Shown piece after piece: positions 1 through 9,544 of a DNA stretch of 64,000 bases. The notes below the pieces were generated by a model, which did not search any database, had not been told where the DNA came from, and saw only the letters and a program-made list of their open reading frames with translations. Both the position numbers and the translations under genes were made by a program. This stretch comes from Candidatus Rokuibacteriota bacterium. Its GTDB lineage: Bacteria > Methylomirabilota > Methylomirabilia > Rokubacteriales > CSP1-6. The stretch is from contig QHSQ01000140.1 in assembly GCA_003221615.1 (NCBI GenBank), forward strand, positions 1-64,000. Reading direction: 5' to 3'. Position 1 is the stretch's first letter; each line of letters opens with the position of its first letter.

Positions 1-789
1 CGTCCGCTTCACTTCTTCGGCGTTCGGGCCGCGGATCGAGTAGGCGATGTCGGCCTCGGCGCGCTTGAGCATCGCCAGGCGCGTCGATTCGTCCGGCACC
101 GATCTAAAAACGAGGCGCTTCACGGCGGGCGTCTTGCGCCAGAAGCCCTCGTACGCCTCGACGACTAGCTCGACGCCGGGATTGAACGACACGAAGCGGT
201 ACGGCCCGGCGCCCACCGGGGCCTTCTTGAAGCCTTCCTCGCCGACCCGCTCGGTGTACTTCTTCGGCACGATCCAGGCCGCGCCGGTGGCGGGGGTGGC
301 ATAGAACGTCATGAAGTCGGGCCACGGCTGCTTGAACCGGAACCGGACGCGCAACGGGTCCACGATCTCGACCGCCGCGACGCGCGCCTTCAAGGTCGAG
401 GCCCCGGCGCCCTTGTAGCGCTCGAACGAAAATTTCACGTCCTCGGCGCCGAGCGGATCGCCGTTGTGGAACTTGACGCCTTTGCGCAGCACGAACTCGT
501 AGGTGAGCCCGTCCTTCGAGGCCGTCCACGACTCGGCCAGGCTCGGCGCCCAGGCGTTGCCGGGCATCGGCTTCGCGAGCGCGTCGTGGAGCGCGTAGAG
601 CGTCAGGAAGGGCGTGATGACGCCCGGTGTCTCGGCGGGATCGAACCACGTCGGCGCCAGCGAGACGTGGACCGCGATCGTGAGCTGGCCCTCTGGTGCG
701 GCGGCGGCCGGCGTGGCCACCGGCGAGAGCACCGCGACGGTCAGGGCGAGCAGGAGCGCCGGCGGCGGGGACGAGCGACGAACCCTCAC
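1..789 (-). CDS. ABC transporter substrate-binding protein, peptide/nickel (SBP_bac_5) family, partial (C-terminus outside window)
   Basis: Minus-strand frame from GTG at 789 (GGAGGAAAC upstream) reads MRVRRSSPPPALLLALTVAVLSPVATPAAAAPEGQLTIAVHVSLAPTWFDPAETPG...; signal peptide and SBP5-like sequence. Confidence 0.85.
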   Translation of the reverse strand, partial: MRVRRSSPPPALLLALTVAVLSPVATPAAAAPEGQLTIAVHVSLAPTWFDPAETPGVITPFLTLYALHDALAKPMPGNAWAPSLAESWTASKDGLTYEFVLRKGVKFHNGDPLGAEDVKFSFERYKGAGASTLKARVAAVEIVDPLRVRFRFKQPWPDFMTFYATPATGAAWIVPKKYTERVGEEGFKKAPVGAGPYRFVSFNPGVELVVEAYEGFWRKTPAVKRLVFRSVPDESTRLAMLKRAEADIAYSIRGPNAEEVKRT

Positions 790-890
790 GGTTTCCTCCG
801 TTCTATCTATCGAAAGCGTGGCGTGTTGGCGTGATCCGGGTGCACCTCGACGTCGCAGCATACACCGTCGGGCCGTTTATAATCCGGTCC

Positions 891-2114
891 ATGAAGACCT
901 CCGAGATTCTCGCCGACGCCAAGAGCATCCTCGACGACACGATCCAGCTTCGCCGGCGTATCCACCGACACCCCGAGGTCGGGCTCCAGGTGCCGCGGAC
1001 CCAGGCGGCGGTGCTGGAAGCGCTCGACGGCCTCGGCCTCGATATCCGAACGGGAGAGCGCACGACGTCGGTCGTAGCGCGGCTCACCGGCGCCCGTCCG
1101 GGTCCCACGATTCTGTTGAGGGCCGACATGGACGCGCTGCCGATGCCGGAGGAGACGGGCCTTCCGTTCGCCTCGGAGGTGAGCGGCACGATGCACGCCT
1201 GCGGCCACGATGCGCACACGGCGATGCTGGTGGGCGCCGCGCGCCTTCTCTCGCGCCGCCGCGATTCGCTCGCCGGCTCGATCCTGTTCATGCTGCAGCC
1301 GGGTGAGGAGGGCTATCACGGCGCGCGCGTGATGATCGAAGAGGGTTTGCTCGACGGGGCGGCGCCACCGACCGGCGCCTTTGCGCTACACGTCACCCAT
1401 CGGATGACGGCCGGCTCCATCTCGGCCCGCCCCGGTCCGGCTATGGCTTCCGGCGATACCCTGCAGATCGTGGTGCGCGGCAAGGGGGGCCACGCCTCGG
1501 CGCCGCACGACTGCCTCGATCCGATTCCGATCGCGTGCGAGATCGTGCAGGCGTTCCAGACCCTCGTAACCCGCCGGGTCCACGTCTTCGATCCGGCGGT
1601 CGTGACCGTCGCCAAGATCGAGGCGGGGACGACGCGCAACGTGATCCCCGACACGGCGAGCCTGCTCGGCACGATCCGGACCGTCTCCGAAGACACCCGC
1701 GAGCGTGTGCTCGAAGGCGTGCGCCGCGTCGCGGAGGGCGTGGCGGCCGCCCATGGAGCCGCCGTCGACGTGGACCTGATCCGCGGTTATCCGGTCACCG
1801 TGAACAACGCGGACTTCGCCGGCTTCGTGCTCGACACCGCCCGTGAGCTGCTCGGCCCCGAGGCGGTCCACGCGGCGAGCCATCCGATCATGGCGAGCGA
1901 GGACTTCTCGTACGTGCTCCAGAAGGTGCCCGGCGCGATCGCGAACCTGAGCACGCGACCGGACGCGAGCCAGGCGTTCCCCAACCACTCACCGCGCATG
2001 CTCGTGAACGAGTCGGCCCTCACCAACGGCATCGCGATGCACCTCGCGGTCGCGTTGAGATTCCTGGAGAAGACGGCAGACCCCGCACGGTCTGAGGGCC
2101 AGGGCTCTGCGTAA
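891..2114 (+). CDS. M20 family amidohydrolase (hippurate/N-acyl amino acid hydrolase-like)
   Basis: RRRIHRHPEVGLQ, LRADMDALPM, MHACGHDAHTAMLVGAA, MLQPGEEG motifs; ATG at 891 inside the longer ORF 696..2114. Confidence 0.93.
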   Translation: MKTSEILADAKSILDDTIQLRRRIHRHPEVGLQVPRTQAAVLEALDGLGLDIRTGERTTSVVARLTGARPGPTILLRADMDALPMPEETGLPFASEVSGTMHACGHDAHTAMLVGAARLLSRRRDSLAGSILFMLQPGEEGYHGARVMIEEGLLDGAAPPTGAFALHVTHRMTAGSISARPGPAMASGDTLQIVVRGKGGHASAPHDCLDPIPIACEIVQAFQTLVTRRVHVFDPAVVTVAKIEAGTTRNVIPDTASLLGTIRTVSEDTRERVLEGVRRVAEGVAAAHGAAVDVDLIRGYPVTVNNADFAGFVLDTARELLGPEAVHAASHPIMASEDFSYVLQKVPGAIANLSTRPDASQAFPNHSPRMLVNESALTNGIAMHLAVALRFLEKTADPARSEGQGSA

Positions 2115-2176
2115 AGACTAGAACTCTGCCTAAGGCTAGGGTTGTGCGTAGGGGCTGGGGTTGTGCGCGCGTAAAA
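2102..2176. repeat. four degenerate ~19 bp tandem units (GGGYTSTGCGTAARGRCTA-like)
   Basis: GGGCTCTGCGTAAAGACTA / GAACTCTGCCTAAGGCTA / GGGTTGTGCGTAGGGGCTG / GGGTTGTGCGCGCGTAAAA. Confidence 0.6.
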
Positions 2177-2188
2177 GCGTTGGGGGGT

Positions 2189-2216
2189 GTGGGGGGGCCA
2201 TTTCGGGGCCCCCCAC
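2189..2216. terminator. GC-rich hairpin between convergent genes, probable bidirectional terminator
   Basis: TGGGGGGGCC-ATTTCGG-GGCCCCCCA inverted repeat between the ends of two convergent CDSs; no clear U-tract. Confidence 0.5.
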
Positions 2217-2225
2217 GTTCATCAA

Positions 2226-3371
2226 CTAGCTCATCAGGCCGTAGAACTTCCCGGCGTTCTCGCACGTGATCTTGCGCACCACGTCGGCCGGCAGGTGGCC
2301 GAACTGCTCCTCGATGTACTTCGACGACTCGGGCCACACGCCGTCGGTGTGCGGATAGTCCGAGGCCCACATGAGCGTCTCGGCGCCCATCTCGTGGATC
2401 ATCTGGGTCCCGATGCGGTCGAACTGGAACGTGGCCTTGCACTGGCGCCGCCAGTAGTCGCTCGGCTTCATGGTGAGACCGAGGTCGCGGAAGCGGTCTT
2501 CCCATTCGAAGTCCATCCGGTCGAGCGCGTATGGGATCCAGCCGATGCCACTCTCGCCGAAGGAGATCTTCAAGTTCGGATACCGCTCGAGCACGGCGGA
2601 GCCGATGATCGCGGACAGGATATTGACCAGATTCATCTGAAAGCCACAAACGCCCTGGAACAGCGCGGCCCGGCGGGCGAGGTTGGTGGTCGCCTTCTCG
2701 CGCACGCTCTGCGGCACGCTGGGGAACGTGTGGAAGTGCAGCGGCAGGTTGACCTCGCTGACGGCCTGCCAGAGCGGCTCCCAGCACGGATGCCACATGG
2801 GCTCCATGTCCCACGAGCACGACAGCTCGAGCCCCTTCAGGCCCATCTTCGCCACGCGCCGAACCTCTTGCACGGCCGCGTCGATGTCACCGTAGGGCAG
2901 ACAGGCCAGGCCGATCTGACGGTCCGGATAGTGACGGCAGAAGTCCTTTAGCCAGTCGTTGTAGATCCGGAACATCTCCTTCGCCGCATCGTGGTCGTTC
3001 AGCCGGGTGGCGGCGCCCAGGATGCCGAAGATGACCTCGGCCTGCACGCCGTCGAGCTCCATGTCCTTGATCCGGAGGTGTGGATCGGTCGGCCGCCGAA
3101 TGCCCTTCTTGCCGTCTTCGTACAGCCCGACCGCGGCCATCTTGTCGACGCGGTAGTTCTGCCCGGGCACCAGCTTGGCGCCGCCAGGGCCGACGCCCCC
3201 GACCAGACCGAACGACGTGCCGTTCTTGCAGGTCCAGTGGGGACCGTCGGGGCCATCGGCGACGTACGGCATGCGCTCGCGCATCGCCGCCGAAGCGTTA
3301 ACCGTGAACAGGTCGTTGGGGATCCAGGGCATGTCGATGTGGCAGTCGGCGGAGATCCGGTCGTAGCGCAT
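2226..3371 (-). CDS. amidohydrolase family 2 protein
   Basis: SADCHIDMPWIPNDLF N-terminus, MWASDYPHTDGVWPES C-terminal motif, 381 aa. Confidence 0.9.
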   Translation of the reverse strand: MRYDRISADCHIDMPWIPNDLFTVNASAAMRERMPYVADGPDGPHWTCKNGTSFGLVGGVGPGGAKLVPGQNYRVDKMAAVGLYEDGKKGIRRPTDPHLRIKDMELDGVQAEVIFGILGAATRLNDHDAAKEMFRIYNDWLKDFCRHYPDRQIGLACLPYGDIDAAVQEVRRVAKMGLKGLELSCSWDMEPMWHPCWEPLWQAVSEVNLPLHFHTFPSVPQSVREKATTNLARRAALFQGVCGFQMNLVNILSAIIGSAVLERYPNLKISFGESGIGWIPYALDRMDFEWEDRFRDLGLTMKPSDYWRRQCKATFQFDRIGTQMIHEMGAETLMWASDYPHTDGVWPESSKYIEEQFGHLPADVVRKITCENAGKFYGLMS

Positions 3372-3466
3372 CGTGGCCTCCTCTCGAGGATGGCCACGAT
3401 GGTACGCTCTTGCGCTCGCGCGGTAAAGAACGACCGCCGCCGAGGCCGCCGGTGTCGGACCCGCGC

Positions 3467-3904
3467 CTACGCGGGCGGCGAGGATGCCGGCGTCAGCTGA
3501 TAGAGCTGCATCCGGGCCTTGATCTGCTCGTCCCAGCCCCGGGCCCGCACGTCGATCATCACCCCGTCAGGGCCCTTGAATTTCCGGTTGACCTTGCTGC
3601 TGCCCGGGCATTCCGTGCAGCTGGCAGCTTCCAGTGAGGTCGACGCTCCCTCGAGGTCGTCCACGTAGAAGCCGATGTGGTGGATGCCCTTGACCGTGGA
3701 CGGGCCTTCGCCCAGGTTGGGGGTGTCGTCGCCGCCGTACTTCAGGATGGCGAAGTAGATGTAGCCGTCGCTCAGCCAGACTCCATCGGCGCCGCTATCG
3801 GCGGGCTCCCGGCGCAACTCTTTCAACCCGAAGATGTTCTTGTAGAACTCGGCGGTCTTCACCGGATCGTCGGTCGACAACGCGATGTGTTTGATCCGTG
3901 CCAT
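3467..3904 (-). CDS. VOC family (glyoxalase/bleomycin resistance-like) protein
   Basis: IKHIALSTDDPVKTAEFYKNIFGLKEL...GIHHIGFYVDDLEG. Confidence 0.9.
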   Translation of the reverse strand: MARIKHIALSTDDPVKTAEFYKNIFGLKELRREPADSGADGVWLSDGYIYFAILKYGGDDTPNLGEGPSTVKGIHHIGFYVDDLEGASTSLEAASCTECPGSSKVNRKFKGPDGVMIDVRARGWDEQIKARMQLYQLTPASSPPA

Positions 3905-4051
3905 TACTCGTTCCTTTCCTTTGCGCGCATGTCCGGTGCACGCATGGCGACCATGCCGGAGCGTTCGCCTCTGTAGACCATCACCTGGACTCAGCTTCTC
4001 GCACGGGCCGCGTGGGTCGTCAAGCTCGTGTCCTGATGACCGCGCGGACCA

Positions 4052-4681
4052 TCACTCCTGCCGGCCTCGGGACCGCCTCGGGGAGACTTCTTCAGCCGGT
4101 GGCACGACCGCTCGAGGCTCTTTTGGTTGGTGCAGCAGAACTTCGATGGGCCCGTCTGCCCGCATGATCACCACTCGATCCGGCTCGATCCGCTCCACCT
4201 GTCCGCCAGCCAGCTTGTCCCCGGTCTTGTAGCCCAGGATTTGCTTCGTGACGAGATCCTGAACGAACGCAACTCGAGTGTCGTCGCTGATGGCCACGCC
4301 ATAGAGCTCCAACGGTGGCGCTGGTGGCAGAATCGGAGCCATGGCTTCCGAGGATCTCGGCTCGGAACGATTCGGATGGAAGAGGGTCCTGGTCGCGATC
4401 ACGTCGTAGACTCCGCCGGAGCGCGAATTCCGCACGGCGCCGTGATCGCGAGGGGCCGCTGCCGCGGGGGGCCGCGCAATGCGAGATGGTGATTGGAGAT
4501 CGTGAGTCAAGAGGGCGTGGCCGATGCGGATGGAAGAGAAGATCGAGATGCCGGCCAGGAAGAGGTTGAGCGCGAGTAGGGGCCGAGCGAGGACCTTCCC
4601 GACCGTCTCGACAGAGACGAGCGGCGCGACCTCGCGATCGCGCCGCTCGCTCACCTCAGCCATATTGGATGGCTGGCCCAA
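4052..4681 (-). CDS. GspC/PulC-like type II secretion periplasmic domain protein
   Basis: Single TM near N-terminus, then LELYGVAISDDTRVAFVQDLVTKQILGYKTGDKLAGGQVERIEPDRVVI typical of the GspC homology region. Confidence 0.65.
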   Translation of the reverse strand: MGQPSNMAEVSERRDREVAPLVSVETVGKVLARPLLALNLFLAGISIFSSIRIGHALLTHDLQSPSRIARPPAAAAPRDHGAVRNSRSGGVYDVIATRTLFHPNRSEPRSSEAMAPILPPAPPLELYGVAISDDTRVAFVQDLVTKQILGYKTGDKLAGGQVERIEPDRVVIMRADGPIEVLLHQPKEPRAVVPPAEEVSPRRSRGRQE

Positions 4682-4696
4682 CGATCAACGCTCGAG

Positions 4697-6142
4697 CTAG
4701 TCGTCTCCCTCGTCCTCCGACGGCCTCGCAAACACCGCGATACAGCCCTTCAGGCAGTCGGGGAAGGCGTTGTTCGCCGCCAAGGGTACGAACACGTGGT
4801 TGTTCCGGGCGTTGGCGGCCACCGAATGCGCCGTCCCGGCGGGATGCGGGTTGGGCTGGGAAGCCGGGACCGCGGGGACGTTGAGCGTCGGCACAAGCTG
4901 GAGCAGCTTCTGTCGGTCCGCGTCGATCACGCCGAGAACGGCGGCGCCTTGGGCCGTGAGCGTCGGTGCGGTTGCCGCAGATCCGAGTGGGGCCCGCGCC
5001 GGGGTAATGGCGTTGGGGGCGAGAGGGCTACCGGACGATGCGGTGTAGTAGTTATTGTCGCCCTTGTTGAACCACACTTCGTCTCCGGGTCCGACGTTGA
5101 AGATGATCTTATCGATGTTGCCCGTTCTGACGTCCAGGATCACATACCGCGGCTTCGCGGAATTCGCATCCCTGTCCGCATTCCCGGTCCATACACCGCC
5201 GGCCGTGTCGAAGACCGTGTTGCAGCCGACGAGCAGATCTTGCTTGGGACCTAGGGCGAGGCCGGCGGGCGAGCAGAACTCCACCGGATAGGTCGCCTCC
5301 ACCGTGCCGGTCGTCGAGATGCGCAAGACCCCTCCGTGCGAGGCTGTCGGCCCGATTTGCGGGATGGAGAGATAGAACTTGCCGGTGCCGGGATCCCACA
5401 CTGGCTGCTCGGCGCCGTTCTGGGCATCGACGCCGTGGGCCGCATCGAAGTCGATGGTCTTCACGACGGTGAGAGCGCCTGTCGCCTTGTTGACTTGGAT
5501 CAACGTGCCGAACGGCGGATCTGAAGCATTGTTGATCACGAGAAGCAGCCCATCCCTCGGATCGTACGCCAGCTCATCTGCGCGGGTCTTTTCGCCGACT
5601 TTCGTGAAGACCTCGCTGACAGTCGTCGGAGGGTTGGTCCGGAGGTCGAACGAAAGCACGCGGCTCGGGGCGTCGGTCACGAAGAGCCAGGGGAACGCAC
5701 CGACGACGCCGTTGGGGCCAGCGCAATCGTTGGCACCGGCGGGGGGAGAACACGGCACAAACCCGGCGAACGGGCCGTGGCCGTTGTTCGGGAAAATCTG
5801 CGGAGCAATCGTATCCGTGTTGGCGTTGACGACGTCGACGGCCTTGTTGGAGCGATCGGCGAGATAGTAGGTTCCAGTCGCCGGATCGACGAAGCTGATA
5901 TCGAAGGAGTACATGGCGCCGGACGTACCATTTATGGCGCTCACGGGCACCGGGATCGTCTTGAGAAGCTTGACAGGTCCTGTAGCCCTTTCCCTGTCCC
6001 GGTCGTCGCGGTCGTCAGCGCGGCCGGATCCGGTGCTGAGTAGCAGGAAGGGAACAGCAACGAGAAGAAGCAGCAGCCAGAGGGAGCACTTGCGCACCAT
6101 TGCGAGACCTCCTGTTGTGAGCCGCGAAGGGTCAAGCTCCAC
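4697..6142 (-). CDS. secreted beta-propeller (NHL/YncE-like) hypothetical protein
   Basis: Signal peptide CSLWLLLLLVAVPFLLLSTGSGRA; repeated strands such as TGTYYLADRSNKAVDVVNANTDTI. Confidence 0.7.
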   Translation of the reverse strand: MELDPSRLTTGGLAMVRKCSLWLLLLLVAVPFLLLSTGSGRADDRDDRDRERATGPVKLLKTIPVPVSAINGTSGAMYSFDISFVDPATGTYYLADRSNKAVDVVNANTDTIAPQIFPNNGHGPFAGFVPCSPPAGANDCAGPNGVVGAFPWLFVTDAPSRVLSFDLRTNPPTTVSEVFTKVGEKTRADELAYDPRDGLLLVINNASDPPFGTLIQVNKATGALTVVKTIDFDAAHGVDAQNGAEQPVWDPGTGKFYLSIPQIGPTASHGGVLRISTTGTVEATYPVEFCSPAGLALGPKQDLLVGCNTVFDTAGGVWTGNADRDANSAKPRYVILDVRTGNIDKIIFNVGPGDEVWFNKGDNNYYTASSGSPLAPNAITPARAPLGSAATAPTLTAQGAAVLGVIDADRQKLLQLVPTLNVPAVPASQPNPHPAGTAHSVAANARNNHVFVPLAANNAFPDCLKGCIAVFARPSEDEGDD

Positions 6143-6222
6143 GCATGAGGTGTGGCCTAGCTGCGCCTCACCGCTACGCGGTGACGCCCGTGCCCTCGAG
6201 GGCCGCGGGCGAGAAGACGGCG

Positions 6223-6522
6223 TTACGAGAACGGGTGGGGAGGAGCCCGCGTGGAAAGGGATTCGAGTGGGCGGGCCGAGACGAGCTGTCGTCGGCTCGA
6301 GGCGATCAGGCTGAGACAGACGGCGACGAGCCCGCCAGTGTCCGCGATGTGGGAGTCGACGGCGGTGACGGCGCCGGTGATGAACAGGATGACGTCATCG
6401 TAGTCGTTGTCATCGTAGAAACCGGGAATCCATGTCGGGTCCGTCGGGCTGGCGTGGGCGAGGGGCGGAAGCGCGAGCAGGGCACCCAGGAGGAGGCCCG
6501 CAAGCGACGCCCTGCATTTCAT
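6223..6522 (-). CDS. small secreted/membrane hypothetical protein
   Basis: Signal-peptide-like MKCRASLAGLLLGALLALPPLAHAS plus a second hydrophobic segment. Confidence 0.5.
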   Translation of the reverse strand: MKCRASLAGLLLGALLALPPLAHASPTDPTWIPGFYDDNDYDDVILFITGAVTAVDSHIADTGGLVAVCLSLIASSRRQLVSARPLESLSTRAPPHPFS

Positions 6523-6594
6523 GGTCCCGAGACCATACGCCGTTGGGACATCGCACGCAAGTGGCCCGAACGGCGTTCCGCGTAGCGGACCGGC

Positions 6595-6894
6595 TTACGA
6601 GACTCCTTCGACGATACGGATGTCGCGCTCGGCGGCGTTGCCGAGCTCCTTGAGCGCGGCCTGGTAGTCCGGGCTATCGTGAGCCGCGGTGGCCTGCGCG
6701 ACGCTGTCGAACTCGATCACGACCACGCGCTGACTGAGCCCCGCCTCATAGGTCTTCGCCGGCATGCCCCGAGCGAGAAAACGCCCGCCCGCCGCCTGGA
6801 TGGCGGGTGCCGCCAGCTTCGCGTACGCGGCCAGCGCGTCGGGGTTCTTGATGGCGTGATAGCACGCGATCCAGTACGCCTTTGCCATGACCAC
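6595..6894 (-). CDS. DUF1330 family protein
   Basis: MAKAYWIACYHAIKNPDALAAYAKLAAPAIQAAGGRFLARG...VVIEFDSVAQATAAHDSPDYQAAL. Confidence 0.9.
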   Translation of the reverse strand: MVMAKAYWIACYHAIKNPDALAAYAKLAAPAIQAAGGRFLARGMPAKTYEAGLSQRVVVIEFDSVAQATAAHDSPDYQAALKELGNAAERDIRIVEGVS

Positions 6895-6915
6895 CCTCCG
6901 GATTTATAGGCGTGA

Positions 6916-7275
6916 TTACTTCTTGAACGCTCCGCCGCGATCGAGCTGCATCAGCGCCTGCACGCCCGTGCTGAACGTCGGCCCGCCGCCCGGCAGCGCG
7001 GCCGACTCGATCGCTTCGAGCAGCTCGCGCTTGGTGGCGCCGTGCTGGATCGCCCGGCGCATGTGCGTGATCACGCCCTCCTCACGGCCGCAGTAGGCGA
7101 GGATCCCGATGATGACCATCTCGCGATGCTTGATCGAGAGCTCCTTACCTTCGCCGACCGAGAGCTGGGTCAGCGGCCCGCGGGCGCGCACGTACTCGGG
7201 ATCTTCTTTCGCCACCCAGTCCCAGAACGGATAGCCGTACGGACTCGCGGTCTTTCCGTCAACCTTATCGCTCAT
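6916..7275 (-). CDS. carboxymuconolactone decarboxylase (CMD/AhpD-like) family protein
   Basis: LSIKHREMVIIGILAYCGREEGVITHMRRAIQHGATKRELLEAI. Confidence 0.85.
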   Translation of the reverse strand: MSDKVDGKTASPYGYPFWDWVAKEDPEYVRARGPLTQLSVGEGKELSIKHREMVIIGILAYCGREEGVITHMRRAIQHGATKRELLEAIESAALPGGGPTFSTGVQALMQLDRGGAFKK

Positions 7276-7355
7276 CGTGACCTCCCGGTGATCTTCGACG
7301 ACGCGCTGAAGGTATCACATTGCCCGCAGGGCGATTCGTGCATACCCTGTCACTG

Positions 7356-9011
7356 ATGGCCTCTGCGCCGCCCTCCGCCGCGCCGGGCAACACCGGCCTC
7401 GCCCGGTCCTGGATCGATCGCAACGTCCTGGCGCTCGGTCGCGAGATGCGGCTCTCGTACCTTCCGCCGCTCATGGTCTACGTGGCCGCGGGCATCGCGG
7501 GGCTCACCGCGATCGTCGCAACGTTCTACATCAAGGAGCGGTTGGGGCTCTCGGCCGAGTTCCTGGCGGGGCTCGGCTTCTGGGCCGGCTTGCCCTGGGC
7601 GCTGAAGGTACCGCTCGGGCACCTCGTCGATTTGCTCTGGCGCTGGAAAGCCGCGCTCGTGTTCGTGGGAGCCGGCCTGATCGCCGTGAGCCTCGGCATC
7701 ATGATCGGCCTGCTCGGCTCGACCGACTCGATGCGTGCGCTCGCGAGCGTCGAGGCGTGGTTCATCCTGTCCACCTTGCTCGCGCCGATCGGCTACGTCG
7801 TGCAGGACGTGGTCGCCGACGCGATGACGGTCGAGGCGGTGCCGCGCGTCGATGCCGAGGGCCGGCCGACCAGCATGGCCGAGCGCAAGTCGATGAACAC
7901 GACGGTGCAGACACTCGGGCGCGTCGCGATCATCGGCGGCACCGTGCTGGTCTCGGTCGCCAACGTCTACCTGCTGCGCGGGGTGGGCGAGATGTCCGAG
8001 GCCGACAAGGCGCTCGCCTATCTCCGTGTCTATCACCTGGCGCTCGTGATTCCGGTGGTCTCGGTGCTCGGCGTCGTCCTGGGGCTCGCCCTCGGGTGGC
8101 GCGACACGAGACGGCTGGTCGCGAAGGGCTTCGCGAAGAGCGAGGCACGCCGGATGCTGAACCCGCACGGCGAGCGGCCCCCGGTCAACTGGTGGATCAT
8201 CGGCGGTGGCCTCGCGTTCGCGGTCGTCTCGCTCGGCGTCGGCATTGGCAACGTGGCCGGCGGTCAGGAGATCGTGTTCGGCGCGTCCATGGCGATCGTG
8301 CTGTTCCTGATGTGGCGGATCACGACCGAGCTGGAGCCGGAGGCGCGCCACGTGCTGGTGGGCACCGCCGTCCTCGTGTTCGTCTTCCGCGCCATGCCCG
8401 GGCCGGGTGCGGGCTCGACGTGGTGGATGATCGATCTGCTCGGGTTCGATCAACAGTTCCTGGCCGAGCTGTCGCTGATCGGGAGCGTTCTCACCCTGGT
8501 CGGGCTATTCGTCTTCCGCCGCTTCATGGCCGAGCGGTCCATCGCCTACATCGTCGGCTCTCTCACGATCGCGACGACGGTCATCGGCGCGCCGGTCGTG
8601 GGCATGTACTACGGCCTGCACCACTGGACCGCCGCGCACACCGGCGGCATCGTCGACGCGCGCATGATCGTCCTGATCGACACCGCCCTCGAATCGCCGC
8701 TCGGCCAGATCGCGATGGTGCCGATGCTGGCGTGGATCGCCAACTCGGCGCCCGACCGGCTGAAGGCGACGTTCTTCGCGGTCATGGCCTCGTTCACGAA
8801 CCTGGCGCTGGCCGCCGCGCAGCTCGGCACGAAGTATCTGAATCAGGGCTTCGTCGTCACGCGCGAGGTCAGGGACGCCTCGGGCGCGATCACGACGCCG
8901 GCCGACTATAGCCAGCTGGGCACCCTGCTCGTCCTGACGACCATGGTCGGGTTCGTCGTGCCGATGCTGGCCGTCGTGTTCGTGAAAGCGACCCGCTTCC
9001 GCAGCGCGTGA
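7356..9011 (+). CDS. MFS-type membrane transporter (folate/biopterin transporter-like)
   Basis: ~12 hydrophobic segments; AEFLAGLGFWAGLPWALKVPLGHLVDLLWRWK; ATG 7356 within ORF 7320..9011. Confidence 0.75.
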   Translation: MASAPPSAAPGNTGLARSWIDRNVLALGREMRLSYLPPLMVYVAAGIAGLTAIVATFYIKERLGLSAEFLAGLGFWAGLPWALKVPLGHLVDLLWRWKAALVFVGAGLIAVSLGIMIGLLGSTDSMRALASVEAWFILSTLLAPIGYVVQDVVADAMTVEAVPRVDAEGRPTSMAERKSMNTTVQTLGRVAIIGGTVLVSVANVYLLRGVGEMSEADKALAYLRVYHLALVIPVVSVLGVVLGLALGWRDTRRLVAKGFAKSEARRMLNPHGERPPVNWWIIGGGLAFAVVSLGVGIGNVAGGQEIVFGASMAIVLFLMWRITTELEPEARHVLVGTAVLVFVFRAMPGPGAGSTWWMIDLLGFDQQFLAELSLIGSVLTLVGLFVFRRFMAERSIAYIVGSLTIATTVIGAPVVGMYYGLHHWTAAHTGGIVDARMIVLIDTALESPLGQIAMVPMLAWIANSAPDRLKATFFAVMASFTNLALAAAQLGTKYLNQGFVVTREVRDASGAITTPADYSQLGTLLVLTTMVGFVVPMLAVVFVKATRFRSA

Positions 9012-9054
9012 CGCTGCGTCGCCCGCAGCCCGTAGCGCGCACGAGCCGAGCGCG

Positions 9055-9534
9055 CTAGCGCGGCAGGAGCACGATGTCGAGAGTCGCTCCGGCCACCCTG
9101 ACCGTCAGACGCCAGGGCGCCTGACCGACCTGGTCGAGGGGAAAGTAGAGCACGGTGTTACCGGCCACACGGGTGTCGCTGCCCACGGGAATGCTGACGC
9201 CGACGCCGGTGCCGACGCCCACGCCGCCGCCTCGGCCCCCGCTGAAGCTTCCCCCGCCGACTCCGATCCCGAAGCTGGATCCACTCGCCGAGGTCGTCGG
9301 CGGCTGCTCGATCGTCTGCGGCCTGATCGAGACGTTGTCGGTCCTGGTGATCTGCGCGTCCTCCAGCCGGTAGCCGTCCGTGTCGACTTCCACGCGGAGC
9401 CGATCGGCCAGCAGCACGTAGTCGGCAGAGAGCGACACGCCCGACGGCTGAGTGACCGGTTTGTAGGGAAGGGTCGCGCGCGAGCATCCGGTCAGCGCGA
9501 TCATCAGCGCGAACAGGCATGTCGTGAGCTTCAT
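9055..9534 (-). CDS. lipoprotein with Gly-rich segment
   Basis: MKLTTCLFALMIALTGCS lipobox; SFGIGVGGGSFSGGRGGGVGVGTGVGV; start at 9534, not the 9801 extension. Confidence 0.75.
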   Translation of the reverse strand: MKLTTCLFALMIALTGCSRATLPYKPVTQPSGVSLSADYVLLADRLRVEVDTDGYRLEDAQITRTDNVSIRPQTIEQPPTTSASGSSFGIGVGGGSFSGGRGGGVGVGTGVGVSIPVGSDTRVAGNTVLYFPLDQVGQAPWRLTVRVAGATLDIVLLPR

Positions 9535-9544
9535 CGCATCCCTC

